Positions 18,734 through 27,713 of a stretch of 35,028 nucleotides of DNA are shown piece by piece (position 1 is the stretch's first letter; each line of letters begins with the position of its first letter). Source of the DNA: Halobacteriales archaeon SW_7_65_23 (lineage in GTDB: Archaea > Halobacteriota > Halobacteria > Halobacteriales > Haloarculaceae); the NCBI GenBank assembly GCA_003022725.1, contig PXSQ01000101.1, forward strand, positions 2,351-37,378. The letters run 5' to 3'. A program made the translations under genes and the position numbers. The notes below the pieces were generated by a model. It saw only the letters and a list, made by a program, of their open reading frames with translations. It was not told the DNA's origin and did no database searches.

Positions 18734-18743
18734 TTTATAAAAG
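18734..18743 (+). promoter_or_regulatory. Candidate TATA box (tttataaaag) for the 18764 gene
   Basis: Centre about 26 nt upstream of the ATG at 18764, consistent with leaderless archaeal transcription. Confidence 0.6.
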
Positions 18744-18763
18744 ATGCATGAGAATCGGCCCAC

Positions 18764-19384
18764 ATGTCGGTGGAGATAACGCGCGATCTGATCGCCGGCC
18801 GGTTGGGGGAGGTGACCTACGATCGGTTCCTCTTTTACATCATGGGGCCGTACAAGTCGTTCAATCTCAACTACGTGCTGGGCGAGGAGGAGCGCCGCAG
18901 CGTCGACGTCGAGGAGTTACCGGGGCCGTTGCGGCGGCTGTTTCAAAACGAGGACGCCATCGACGAGGCGCAGGCACTGTTGCGGCGAGTCCAAGGTGCG
19001 CTCAGAACCGATCCCGGCGTCAACGCGTTCCTGGCGGTCGACGTCGACATCGACACGGACGACATCGACGCAGTGACGCAGAGCATCGAGTTCACCCAGT
19101 GCAGCAACGCGGCTGCCTTCGTGCTCCCCTTTTTAGGGCACAACTTCGGCGTGGGCGAGGAAGCTGGAAGCATCCTGGAGGCGCTTTCGGACAGGCACGG
19201 CGAGCGGTTGGTGTTCGTCCGCGAGAACGACGTGACGAGTGCGATGATCCGCTCCGCCAACACGCGGTGGGATCTGCGTGTCGAAACGTACGAAACCGAA
19301 GCGGAACTCGTCGACAAACTCAGGCGGTTCGCCGGGGAGATCATGCACCGCGAGCGCCGCGGCGACCTCCCCCAGTTGGAGTGA
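18764..19384 (+). CDS. Haloarchaeal DUF protein with nucleoside 2-deoxyribosyltransferase-like features
   Basis: 206 aa MSVEITRDLIAGRLGEVTYDRFLFYIMGPYKSFNLNYVL...SIEFTQCSNAAAFVLPFLGHNFGVGEEAGSILEALSDRHGERLVFVRENDVTSAMIRSANTRWDLRV; 'GPYK' strand and 'GVGEEAGSI' helix resemble that fold. Confidence 0.75.
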   Translation: MSVEITRDLIAGRLGEVTYDRFLFYIMGPYKSFNLNYVLGEEERRSVDVEELPGPLRRLFQNEDAIDEAQALLRRVQGALRTDPGVNAFLAVDVDIDTDDIDAVTQSIEFTQCSNAAAFVLPFLGHNFGVGEEAGSILEALSDRHGERLVFVRENDVTSAMIRSANTRWDLRVETYETEAELVDKLRRFAGEIMHRERRGDLPQLE

Positions 19385-21383
19385 CCTCGACGTACGTCTC
19401 GTAGGCGTCCATAATCGTCCGCCGTTTCTTCTTCATCGAGGGGGTCAGCATGTCGTTCTCGGCCGTCCACTCCTCGGGGATGAGGGCGAACTTCTTGACC
19501 CGCTCGTGTTTCTCGAACCCGTCGTTGACCTCCGCGACGGCCTCCTCAATCCACCCTATGACCCGCTCGTCGTTTGTGAGTTCCTCGCGGTCGTCGGGCA
19601 GGTCGACCTCCTCCTGGTCGGCCCAGTTATCCAGGCGCTCGAAGTTGGGGACGATTAGCGCGGCGATGAACTTCCGGTTGTCGCCGATCACCATGATCTG
19701 CTCAATGCGGTCGTTCGTGGCGAACGCGTCCTCGATGGGCTGGGGGGCGACGTTTTTCCCGGTCGAGAGCACCAGCAACTGCTTGATCCGGTCGTGGAAC
19801 ACCAGGAACCCGTCGGGGGTCAGCTCCACGAGGTCGCCGGTGCGGAACCACTTGCCGTCGGCGGTCAGCGGCTCCGCCGCAACCACGTCGCCTTCGGCGT
19901 CTTCGGCGAAGGGGTCCTCGACGAACGCCCGCTCGGTCGGCCCTGGCTTGTTCCAGTAGCCGTCGGTGACGTTGTCCCCGCGGACGAGCAGTTCCCCCAG
20001 GACGCTGTCGGGGTGCTCGTAGTCCTCCTTGACGTCCTGTGCGGTGTCGATGGCGACGTCGACGCCGGTCAGCGCCGGGCCGAGCGTCCCCGGCCGGATG
20101 TCGTCGGGGGAGTTCACCGAGATGACGGGCGAAGTTTCGGTCAGCCCGTACCCTTCGGCGAGGGTGATCCCCATGCCGTTGAACATCTCACAGAGGTCCG
20201 TGCTCAGGCTGCCGCCGCCCGACACCATTAGCTCGATGTTGCCGCCGAGGTTCTGCTTGATGGTGTCGTACACGAGCCGGTCGGCGAGCCCGTGTTTGGC
20301 CTTCAGCAGCGGCCCCGGCGAGTCGGCCCGCTGGTACTCCTTGGCCACCTCGAGCGCCCAGCCGAAGATTTTCTCCTTGATCGGACTCTCGCCGGCCTGC
20401 TCGCGCATCGAGTCGAAGATCCGCTCGTACACCCGGGGAACGCTCGCGCCGGACGTCGGGGTGATCTTCACGATGTCCTCGCTGATAGTGTCAGTGCTCT
20501 CGGCGTAGCCGACGGTCGCGCCGACCCCGAACATCTGGAAGTGCCCGGTGAACCGCTCGAAGACGTGAGCCAGCGGGAGAAAGGCGATGGAGACTGTGTC
20601 GGAATCGATCGAGGGCCGGTAGGGCTCGTCCGCCCGGTAGCCGGCGCGGCGCTGGACCTGCTGGAAGTTCGACCGGAAGTTCCAGTGGGTCAGGCGCACC
20701 CCCTTCGGTTTGCCGGTCGTCCCGGACGTGTAGATGAGGCTCGCAAGGTCGTCTGGCTCGGTCTCCTCGAGCCACTCGTGGTAGGTGTCCTCCTCGAACA
20801 CCTCCGCCCCCAAGTCGTGGACCTCCCCCAGCGTGTACAGGTCCTCGCGGTCGTAGCTCCCCGCGGGTTCGTCGATCAGGACGATCACCTCCAGATCGAG
20901 CGCATCCTCCACCGACAACACGCGGTCGAGCAGCTCCTCGTTCTCGACGACGACGCCGACGGCGCCGGGGTCGTCGAGCAGGTACTCGACCTGATCCGGC
21001 GAGGAGTCGGTGTACACCGTCGAGACGACACAGCCCGCCGCCAGCAAAGCGAGGTCGCTCTGGGCCCACTCCATGCGGGTGTCGGCAAGGATGCCGACGC
21101 GTTCGCCCCGCTCGAAGCCGAGTTCGCGAAAGCCCGCCGCGAGGTTGCGGACGACGTCGCGCATCTCCCGGTAGGTGATCGCGGCGTACTCGCCGTCGGG
21201 CGCCGCCGGGACGATGCCGGCCATCGACCGGTCGTACACCCCGCCCTTGTACAGCTGGGCGTCGTCGTCGAGGTGGTCGCCGGCACTCCGCTCGAACAGC
21301 TCCGGGATCGTACCGCGCTCCCTGAGCGGGTCCTCGTACTCCCGTTCGGCCTGCAGCCAGTCTGGCTCCTGTATTGTCACCAT
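19341..21383 (-). CDS. AMP-forming long-chain fatty acid-CoA ligase
   Basis: MVTIQEPDWLQAEREYEDPLRERGTIPELFERSAG...; LIYTSGTTGKPKGV, GYGLTETSPV, GKWFRTGDLVELTPDGFLVFHDRIKQLLVLSTGKNVAP. An in-frame ATG also exists at 21392. Confidence 0.93.
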   Translation of the reverse strand: MVTIQEPDWLQAEREYEDPLRERGTIPELFERSAGDHLDDDAQLYKGGVYDRSMAGIVPAAPDGEYAAITYREMRDVVRNLAAGFRELGFERGERVGILADTRMEWAQSDLALLAAGCVVSTVYTDSSPDQVEYLLDDPGAVGVVVENEELLDRVLSVEDALDLEVIVLIDEPAGSYDREDLYTLGEVHDLGAEVFEEDTYHEWLEETEPDDLASLIYTSGTTGKPKGVRLTHWNFRSNFQQVQRRAGYRADEPYRPSIDSDTVSIAFLPLAHVFERFTGHFQMFGVGATVGYAESTDTISEDIVKITPTSGASVPRVYERIFDSMREQAGESPIKEKIFGWALEVAKEYQRADSPGPLLKAKHGLADRLVYDTIKQNLGGNIELMVSGGGSLSTDLCEMFNGMGITLAEGYGLTETSPVISVNSPDDIRPGTLGPALTGVDVAIDTAQDVKEDYEHPDSVLGELLVRGDNVTDGYWNKPGPTERAFVEDPFAEDAEGDVVAAEPLTADGKWFRTGDLVELTPDGFLVFHDRIKQLLVLSTGKNVAPQPIEDAFATNDRIEQIMVIGDNRKFIAALIVPNFERLDNWADQEEVDLPDDREELTNDERVIGWIEEAVAEVNDGFEKHERVKKFALIPEEWTAENDMLTPSMKKKRRTIMDAYETYVEVTPTGGGRRGARGA

Positions 21384-21432
21384 CGTATCCACCGGGCTCG
21401 CTCCGACCTACGAAAGTCCCGCATAAAAAACG

Positions 21433-21447
21433 TGCAGCCACCAGTAT
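21433..21447. repeat. Partial right end of the 35-bp TACTGG...CCAGTA element
   Basis: gcagccaccagtatcagaag is shared (with one substitution) with 5206-5226; no left end found. Confidence 0.6.
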
Positions 21448-21484
21448 CAGAAGCCTTATCGACTGACCTCGGCATACTGGGAGT

Positions 21485-22537
21485 ATGGAGTCACCCGACA
21501 CCGACGCCGTCCGCGATCGGATCCGGAACGTCGCGGACCCGGACCTCGGGGGGGACGTCGTCTCGCTGGGGCTCGTCAACGCCATCGACGTCGACCACGA
21601 CGGCCGCGTGATCGCCGTCGACCTCGCGCTCGGCGCGCCGTTCTCGCCGGCCGAGACCGCGCTGGCGGGGGACGTCCGGGAGGCGCTCGCGGGCTTCGAC
21701 TACGAGGTCGACCTCTCGGCCAGCATCGACCGCGGGCTGGACCCCGACGAGCAGGTGCTGCCCGGCGTGGAGAACGTCATCGCCGTCGCCTCGGGAAAGG
21801 GCGGCGTCGGCAAGAGCACGGTTGCGGTGAACCTCGCGGCGGGGCTGGCGGAGCTTGGCGCCCGCGTCGGCCTGTTCGACGCCGACGTGTATGGACCCAA
21901 CGTCCCGCGGATGGTCGACGCCGACGAGACGCCCGCCGCGACGCCCGACCAGGAGATCATCCCCCCCGAGCAGTACGGGATGAAGCTGATGAGCATGGAG
22001 TTCATGCTCGGCGAGGACGACCCCGTGATCTGGCGGGGGCCGATGGTCCACAAGGTGCTGACACAGCTCTGGGAGGACGTCCGCTGGGGCAACCTCGACT
22101 ACATGGTGGTCGACCTCCCGCCGGGCACCGGCGACACCCAGCTCACGCTGCTGCAGAGCGTCCCCGTCTCGGGGGCCGTGATCGTCACCACCCCCCAGGA
22201 CGTCGCGCTCGACGACGCCCGCAAAGGCCTGGAGATGTTCGGCGAGCACGAGACCCCCGTACTCGGGATCGTCGAGAACATGTCGTCGTTCCGCTGTCCC
22301 GACTGCGGCGGCGAGCACGCCATCTTCGGCGAGGGCGGCGGCGAGCGGTTCGCCGAAGAGGTCGACATGCCCTTCCTCGGATCGATCCCGCTCGACCCTG
22401 CCATCCGCGAGGGCGGCGACGGCGGCGAGCCGATCGTCCTCGGCGAGGGCGAAACGAGCGAGGCGTTCCGCGAGTTCGTCGGCAAGACGGCCAACATGCA
22501 GGGGATCGTCCACCGGCGCCGCACCGCCTCGCAGTAA
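21485..22537 (+). CDS. Mrp/NBP35 (ApbC)-type P-loop ATPase, Fe-S carrier family
   Basis: GKGGVGKSTVAVNLAAGLAELGARVGLFDADVYGPNVPRM; N-terminal MIP18/DUF59-like domain; C-terminal CPDCGG. Confidence 0.93.
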   Translation: MESPDTDAVRDRIRNVADPDLGGDVVSLGLVNAIDVDHDGRVIAVDLALGAPFSPAETALAGDVREALAGFDYEVDLSASIDRGLDPDEQVLPGVENVIAVASGKGGVGKSTVAVNLAAGLAELGARVGLFDADVYGPNVPRMVDADETPAATPDQEIIPPEQYGMKLMSMEFMLGEDDPVIWRGPMVHKVLTQLWEDVRWGNLDYMVVDLPPGTGDTQLTLLQSVPVSGAVIVTTPQDVALDDARKGLEMFGEHETPVLGIVENMSSFRCPDCGGEHAIFGEGGGERFAEEVDMPFLGSIPLDPAIREGGDGGEPIVLGEGETSEAFREFVGKTANMQGIVHRRRTASQ

Positions 22538-22543
22538 GCAGTC

Positions 22544-22653
22544 ATACTGCCGGACGTGATTCTGTTACCACCCGAATAGCGTTCAGCGTCTCAATCCCCC
22601 GAAAACGGAAGTCTGAGCGCCAATAGCGTTACAATAGTCACGTCCGGCAGTAT
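22544..22653. repeat. 110-bp MITE-like element, subfamily B (same TIR class, different interior)
   Basis: atactgccggacgtga...tcacgtccggcagtat; same 110-bp length and TCA flanks as copies 1 and 3, but mostly unrelated internal sequence. Confidence 0.85.
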
Positions 22654-22773
22654 CAGGAGAACGGCGGCTGCTGCCCGGGGGAGAACGAAATGGTTTTCGT
22701 CGGACCGACTCGATACACGAGCAACATCCGATTATGAGGCACAGCACACGCAGACGCGCCTGGAGGTGCCGGA

Positions 22774-23955
22774 ATGGCGTCGGATAGCCGGCTCCTCGTT
22801 CCGGTGACGGAGTCGACGACGCTCCGCCAGACCGTCGAGTACGCCGTCGACGCGGCGCTCGACGACGGGGAAGGGTACGTGCGGTTCGTCTACGTCTACC
22901 CCGGAGAGGTCCGCGAGCGCGTCGCGGGCAGCCAGCCCGATCCCGGGAGCCACTCGGACGCGGCGGTGACCGACGACGAGAGCCCGGAGCCGGCGCCAGA
23001 GCCGCCGGGATCGGCGCTCCTCGACCTGGTGACCGTCTGGGCGGGCGAGGACGCGGGCAGCCGCGAGGACGAACTGACCGTCGAGACGGCCACCGTCGGG
23101 ACCGACGAGTACCTGTTCAGCCCCGAGGACGTCGCGCGGGCGCTCGTCGAGGACGCCCGGCGCCACGATACGGGCCGCCTGATCCTGGACCCGGAGTACG
23201 ACCCCGGGATCGGCACCCCCCTCCTGCAGCCCCTGGAGGACGAACTCGCCCGCTACGGCGCCGTCGGGGTCGAGGAGGCGCCGGTCCAGCGCCAGGCGCG
23301 GCGCGGCCCGCTACTCGCCCGGACCAGCGCGCTCCAGATCGGCGCGCTGTTCGGCATCTCCTTTGTCTTCTACCAGGTGCTGGCCGGGCAGTTCGTCCTC
23401 CTGGATATCGTGACGGGCACCATCTCCGCCACTGTGGTCGCCCTCAGCATCTCTCGCATCGCGTTCACCCGCGACCCCTCGATCGAGACGGCGAAACGGA
23501 CGATCCGTATGGCGATCTACGCGCCGTACCTCCTCTGGGAGATCGTCAAGGCGAACGTCCAGGTCGCCGCGATCATCCTCCACCCGCGGATGCCGATCGA
23601 TCCCCGCATGACCAGGATCCAGCCGGCCCTCTGGGGCGCGCTCCCGGTCGCGACGCTCGCCAACAGCATCACGCTCACGCCGGGGACGCTCACCGTCCGC
23701 GTCAGGGGCCGGTCGCTCACCGTCCACACGCTCATCCCGCCCGCACGGGAAGATCTCTTCGACGGCGGCCTCGAACGCGGCGTCCGCTTCGTGTTCTTCG
23801 GCCGCGGGTCGATGGCGATCGGCTCGCCGCGCGAGCGGGGCGACACCGAGGTGCTCCAGTCGCCCGACGACGAGGACGGGACGGACGTAGTCTCGGCCGA
23901 TGGCGGCACGAGCGCAAGCGGCGACCCCGAAGCGGTGGGAGGTGAGGACGCGTGA
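22774..23955 (+). CDS. mnhE: Mrp (Mnh) antiporter subunit E with N-terminal UspA-like domain
   Basis: N-terminal RLLVPVTESTTLRQTVEYAVDAALDDGEGYVRFVYVYPGEV (Usp-like), C-terminal IRMAIYAPYLLWEIVKANVQVAAIILHPRMPI...LANSITLTPGTLTVRVRGRSLTVHTL; SD-like ggaggtg at 22761. Confidence 0.9.
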   Translation: MASDSRLLVPVTESTTLRQTVEYAVDAALDDGEGYVRFVYVYPGEVRERVAGSQPDPGSHSDAAVTDDESPEPAPEPPGSALLDLVTVWAGEDAGSREDELTVETATVGTDEYLFSPEDVARALVEDARRHDTGRLILDPEYDPGIGTPLLQPLEDELARYGAVGVEEAPVQRQARRGPLLARTSALQIGALFGISFVFYQVLAGQFVLLDIVTGTISATVVALSISRIAFTRDPSIETAKRTIRMAIYAPYLLWEIVKANVQVAAIILHPRMPIDPRMTRIQPALWGALPVATLANSITLTPGTLTVRVRGRSLTVHTLIPPAREDLFDGGLERGVRFVFFGRGSMAIGSPRERGDTEVLQSPDDEDGTDVVSADGGTSASGDPEAVGGEDA

Positions 23956-24272
23956 CGCCGGCCGGCACGGGTGTGGCGCCGGTCGCGTTCATCTCCGCCG
24001 AGCTGGTGACCGACGTGTTCCTCGGCACTGCGACGGCATTCATCCTGCTCGCGGTGGCGATGTTCTACCGCGCGGTCAAGGGACCGTCGACCCAGGACCG
24101 CGTGCTCGCGGTGAACGTCCTCGGGACGAACACCGTGGTCGTGCTGGCGCTTCTGGGCGCCGCGCTCGGCGAGCCGTCGCTTCTGGACATCGCCCTAGTG
24201 TACGCCCTGCTTAACTTCCTGATGGCCGTCGCCATCTCGAAGTTCACCGTCGAGCGGGGTGGTGTGCTGTGA
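23952..24272 (+). CDS. mnhF: Mrp antiporter subunit F (GTG start)
   Basis: Small TM protein AFILLAVAMFYRAVKGPSTQDRVLAVNVLGTNTVVVLALLGAALGEPSLLDIALVYALLNFLMAVAISKF. Confidence 0.9.
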   Translation: MTPAGTGVAPVAFISAELVTDVFLGTATAFILLAVAMFYRAVKGPSTQDRVLAVNVLGTNTVVVLALLGAALGEPSLLDIALVYALLNFLMAVAISKFTVERGGVL

Positions 24273-24680
24273 CCGAGCCGATTCTGCGGGTCGGGGCCGT
24301 CGCGTGCGTCCTGATCGGGCTGTTTTTCACGTTCATCTCGACGACGGGCGTGTTGCGGCTGCCCGACGTGTACGCGCGGGCCCACACGGCCTCGCAGGCG
24401 GACACGCTCGGCGCCGGCTTCACGCTCGCCGGCGTCGCGCTGACGCTTGGCTGGACCCCGACGACGTTCAAGACGGTCCTGCTGTTGCTGTTCATCTTCC
24501 TCACCAACCCCACGGCCGCCCACGCCATCGCCCGCGCGGCCGACGAGGAGGGGATCGAGGCCTGGACCGTCGACGACGACCGGACCGACGAGGAGTTGCT
24601 GGCGGCGTCCCGCGAGGTGGCCGACGGCGGGCAGCCGGTTGAGGACGCCGGCGACTCGTCGACTGGCGACGCCAGCAGTA
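24269..24680 (+). CDS. mnhG: Mrp antiporter subunit G; no in-frame stop before the following gene
   Basis: VGAVACVLIGLFFTFISTTGVLRLPDVYARAHTASQADTLGAGFTLAGVAL...FIFLTNPTAAHAIARAA; the reading frame stays open to 25186. End coordinate is approximate. Confidence 0.75.
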
Positions 24681-25190
24681 GTCCTGGCGACGGCGCTGGC
24701 GACGGCGCTGCTGCGGGACATCCTGGCGGTCATCGTCGTGTTCGCGGCCTACAGCCTCGGGATGGCGCTGTTCTACGCCTTCCTGCTGGCGCCCGACGTC
24801 GCGATGACGGAGGCGGCAATCGGCGCGGGCGTGACGACGCTGCTCCTGCTTTTGACCATCGCCAAGACCGTCCGCGACGATGTCGGGATCGCGATCGAGC
24901 GGCCGAACCTGCCGGCAGTCGTCGTGTTCGGCGGGCTGCTGGTGGTCATGATCGGGACAGTCACCCAGTTTCCGGCGCTGGGCTCCCGGAATGCGCCGGT
25001 CTGGTCGAACCCCGAGGTCACCCAGTACTACCTCGAACACAGCTACAAGGACACCAAGGTGCACAACGCCGTGACGGCGGTGCTGGCCGGCTACCGCGGG
25101 TTCGACACCTTCGGCGAGGCGGTGGTCGTCTTCGCCGCCGGGATCTCGACGCTAGCCGTGCTCGGCCGGGAGGTGTTCACCCGTGAGTGA
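24663..25190 (+). CDS. Mrp antiporter DUF4040 subunit (corresponds to part of MnhA); start codon unclear
   Basis: LATPAVVLATALATALLRDILAVIVVFAAYSLGMALFYAFLLAPDVAMTEAAIGAGVTTLLLLLTIAK...; no ATG/GTG, nearest in-frame candidates are CTG 24663 and TTG 24639. Confidence 0.75.
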   Translation: MATPAVVLATALATALLRDILAVIVVFAAYSLGMALFYAFLLAPDVAMTEAAIGAGVTTLLLLLTIAKTVRDDVGIAIERPNLPAVVVFGGLLVVMIGTVTQFPALGSRNAPVWSNPEVTQYYLEHSYKDTKVHNAVTAVLAGYRGFDTFGEAVVVFAAGISTLAVLGREVFTRE

Positions 25191-25692
25191 CCGCCAGCCG
25201 AACGGGGAGGCACCCGGAGAATCCGACCGCCCGGAGTCGGCCTACGTCGAGAGCCAGGTCATCATGTCGACGGTGCGGGTGATCGCGCCGTTCTCGCTGA
25301 CCTACGGGTTTTTCCTGCTGTTCCACGGCGCGGACTCGCCGGGCGGGAGCTTCCAGGGCGGCGCGATCATCGGCGCGACAGTGCTGATGATCGCCTTTGC
25401 GTTCGGCATCGAGTCGACCCGCAACTGGCTGCGCAACCGGACCGTCGTCGTGCTGGCCGCCGGCGGGGCCGCGATGTTCGCGCTGGTCGGCCTGATTCCG
25501 ATGGCTTACGGCGCGAACTTCCTCGAACACCCGTTCTACCACGAGCAGTTCGGCATCAAAACGAAGTGGGGACTCGAGGCGATCGAGGTCCTGGGCGTCG
25601 CCCCTATCGTCGCGGGCGTCGTCAGCGGGCTGTTTTTCGTCATCGCGGCCGGCTCGCTCCCCGCCACCGAGGAGGTGAGCGAGGATGACTGA
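25183..25692 (+). CDS. mnhB: Mrp antiporter subunit B
   Basis: ESQVIMSTVRVIAPFSLTYGFFLLFHGADSPGGSFQGGAIIGATVLMIAFAFG. Confidence 0.92.
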   Translation: MSDRQPNGEAPGESDRPESAYVESQVIMSTVRVIAPFSLTYGFFLLFHGADSPGGSFQGGAIIGATVLMIAFAFGIESTRNWLRNRTVVVLAAGGAAMFALVGLIPMAYGANFLEHPFYHEQFGIKTKWGLEAIEVLGVAPIVAGVVSGLFFVIAAGSLPATEEVSEDD

Positions 25693-26074
25693 GACGCTTT
25701 TGTTCGTCGGCGACCTGCTGACCTCCCAGTACACCTACCTGCTGGTCGCCATCCTGCTCGTGGTGGGGCTGTACATCGTCGTCGCGAGTTCGAACCTCGT
25801 GAAGAAGGTGATCGGCCTGAACCTGTTCCAGACCGCCATCTTCCTGTTTTTCATCTCCGCCGCGTACGTCCAGGGCGGGCAATCGCCGATCCTGCCCTCG
25901 GAGGGCGCCGGCGAGGGACTGTACGCCAGCCCGCTGCCGCAGGTGCTCGTCCTCACTGCGATCGTCGTCGGCGTGGCGCTGACGGCGGTCGGCCTCGCGC
26001 TGATCGTCCGCATCTACAGCGAGTACGGCACGCTCGACGAGGAGACGCTCCGGGAGGTGCGCGCCGATGAGTGA
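25685..26074 (+). CDS. mnhC: Mrp antiporter subunit C
   Basis: LVVGLYIVVASSNLVKKVIGLNLFQTAIFLFFISAAYVQGGQSPIL; NuoK-like. Confidence 0.92.
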   Translation: MTETLLFVGDLLTSQYTYLLVAILLVVGLYIVVASSNLVKKVIGLNLFQTAIFLFFISAAYVQGGQSPILPSEGAGEGLYASPLPQVLVLTAIVVGVALTAVGLALIVRIYSEYGTLDEETLREVRADE

Positions 26075-27713
26075 GCTTCTGCCGGCGCTTTTGATCGTCC
26101 TCCCGATCATCGGGGCGACGTTGCCGCTCGGGGTCGGCCTGCTGCGCGAGAACGTCGGCTGGTCGATCGCCGCGCTCGTCCTCTCGGTCGAGGCCGGCCT
26201 GACCGCGTGGCTCGCCACTGCCGTCTACGGCGGCGAGGGAGCCACACGGATTGTCCACGTCCTCGGCGGCGAGACGTTCGGCCGCCGGGGCGCGACCGAG
26301 AACTTCGTCGTCGGGATCGAACTGGTCGCCGACGCGTTCTCGGGGCTCATGGTGTTACTGGTCGCCGGCGTCGCGCTCGGCGTGCTCGCGTTCGCGCGCC
26401 GGGGCGGCCCGCGGGGCAACGCCTTCTACAGCGGCTACCTCCTGCTGACCGGCGGGCTGATGGGGCTGTTCCTCACCGGCGACCTGTTCAACCTGTTCGT
26501 GTTCCTCGAGATCGTCGGGCTCACGACCTACGGCCTCGTCGCCAGCGACCGCGACGCCGAGTCCGCCGTGGCGGCACTCAAGTACCTCGTCATCGGGACC
26601 ACCGGCGCGTCGCTGTACCTGCTCGGCGTCGGCTACCTCTTCCTGCGGACGGGCGCGCTCAACATGGTCGACGTCTCGCGCTCGCTGGCGGGCGAACCCG
26701 AGTGGATCGACGGCGCGCTGTACGGCGACTCGCTCGTGCTCGCAGCCTTCGGGTTCATCGCCGTCGGCCTGATGACCAAGGCCGCAATCTACCCGCTTCA
26801 CACCTGGCAGCCCGACGCCTACGCCGCCGCGCCGGACGCGGTGACGGTGTACATCTCCGCGCTGGTCTCGACCGGCGGCGCGTACGCGTTCGCACGCGTG
26901 ACGTGGACAGTGTTCACCCCCGAGTTCTTCGCCGTGGGGCAGAACGCCCGCATCCTCGAACTCGTGATCGTGCTGGCCTGCCTGAGCGTCGTGCTCGGCA
27001 GCGGGCTGGCGGCGATGCAGCGCCGCCTCAAGCGGCTGTTCGCCTACTCCTCGGTGTCGCAGTTCGGCCTGATCGTCATCGGGGTCTGCGTGGCCGTCCA
27101 CCCCGCGGGCGGCACCCAGGCGACCCGGCTCGCGGTGTACGGCGTCGTGATCCACCTGCTCGGCCACGGCCTCATCAAGGGCGGGCTGTTTGCGACCGTC
27201 GGCGCGCTGGCCCACGGCACCGGCGCCCGCCGCGTCCGGGAGTACGCCGGCCTCGCAAAGCGCCGGCCGTTCCTCTCGGGATCGATGGCGGTGCTCGGCC
27301 TCGCCATCGTCGGCGTCCCGCCGACCATCGGCTTCCTCGGCAAGTGGTACCTCGCCGTCGGGGCGCTGAACACGCGGCTGTGGCCCGTCATATTCGTCGT
27401 CTTCGCGAGCACGCTGCTGACGCTTCTGTACGTCGCCCGCCTGCTGGAGAAGCTGTACTTCGACGGCCCCGCCGAGGGGGCGGCGCCGGCGGCCGAACCC
27501 GAACCGGAGGGGCCGGGGGCGCCCGGCGGTGCCGACGGTGCGATGATGACCGACGGCGCCGGGAGCCTCTCGTACGGGATGATCGCGCTCGCGGTCAGCG
27601 CCGCCGTTCTGACGGTGCTGCTGGGGTTCGCGGGATCGGCGCTGACCGCCGCCGCCGAACCGATCGCCCAGGCCGTGATCGAGGCCGCACCGGAGGTGAG
27701 CGCCGGTGGTTGA
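26067..27713 (+). CDS. mnhD: Mrp antiporter subunit D / NuoN-like proton-translocating subunit (copy 1)
   Basis: GDLFNLFVFLEIVGLTTYGLVA, AAIYPLHTWQPDAYAAAPDAVTVYISALVSTGGAYAFAR, KRLFAYSSVSQFG. Confidence 0.9.
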   Translation: MSELLPALLIVLPIIGATLPLGVGLLRENVGWSIAALVLSVEAGLTAWLATAVYGGEGATRIVHVLGGETFGRRGATENFVVGIELVADAFSGLMVLLVAGVALGVLAFARRGGPRGNAFYSGYLLLTGGLMGLFLTGDLFNLFVFLEIVGLTTYGLVASDRDAESAVAALKYLVIGTTGASLYLLGVGYLFLRTGALNMVDVSRSLAGEPEWIDGALYGDSLVLAAFGFIAVGLMTKAAIYPLHTWQPDAYAAAPDAVTVYISALVSTGGAYAFARVTWTVFTPEFFAVGQNARILELVIVLACLSVVLGSGLAAMQRRLKRLFAYSSVSQFGLIVIGVCVAVHPAGGTQATRLAVYGVVIHLLGHGLIKGGLFATVGALAHGTGARRVREYAGLAKRRPFLSGSMAVLGLAIVGVPPTIGFLGKWYLAVGALNTRLWPVIFVVFASTLLTLLYVARLLEKLYFDGPAEGAAPAAEPEPEGPGAPGGADGAMMTDGAGSLSYGMIALAVSAAVLTVLLGFAGSALTAAAEPIAQAVIEAAPEVSAGG

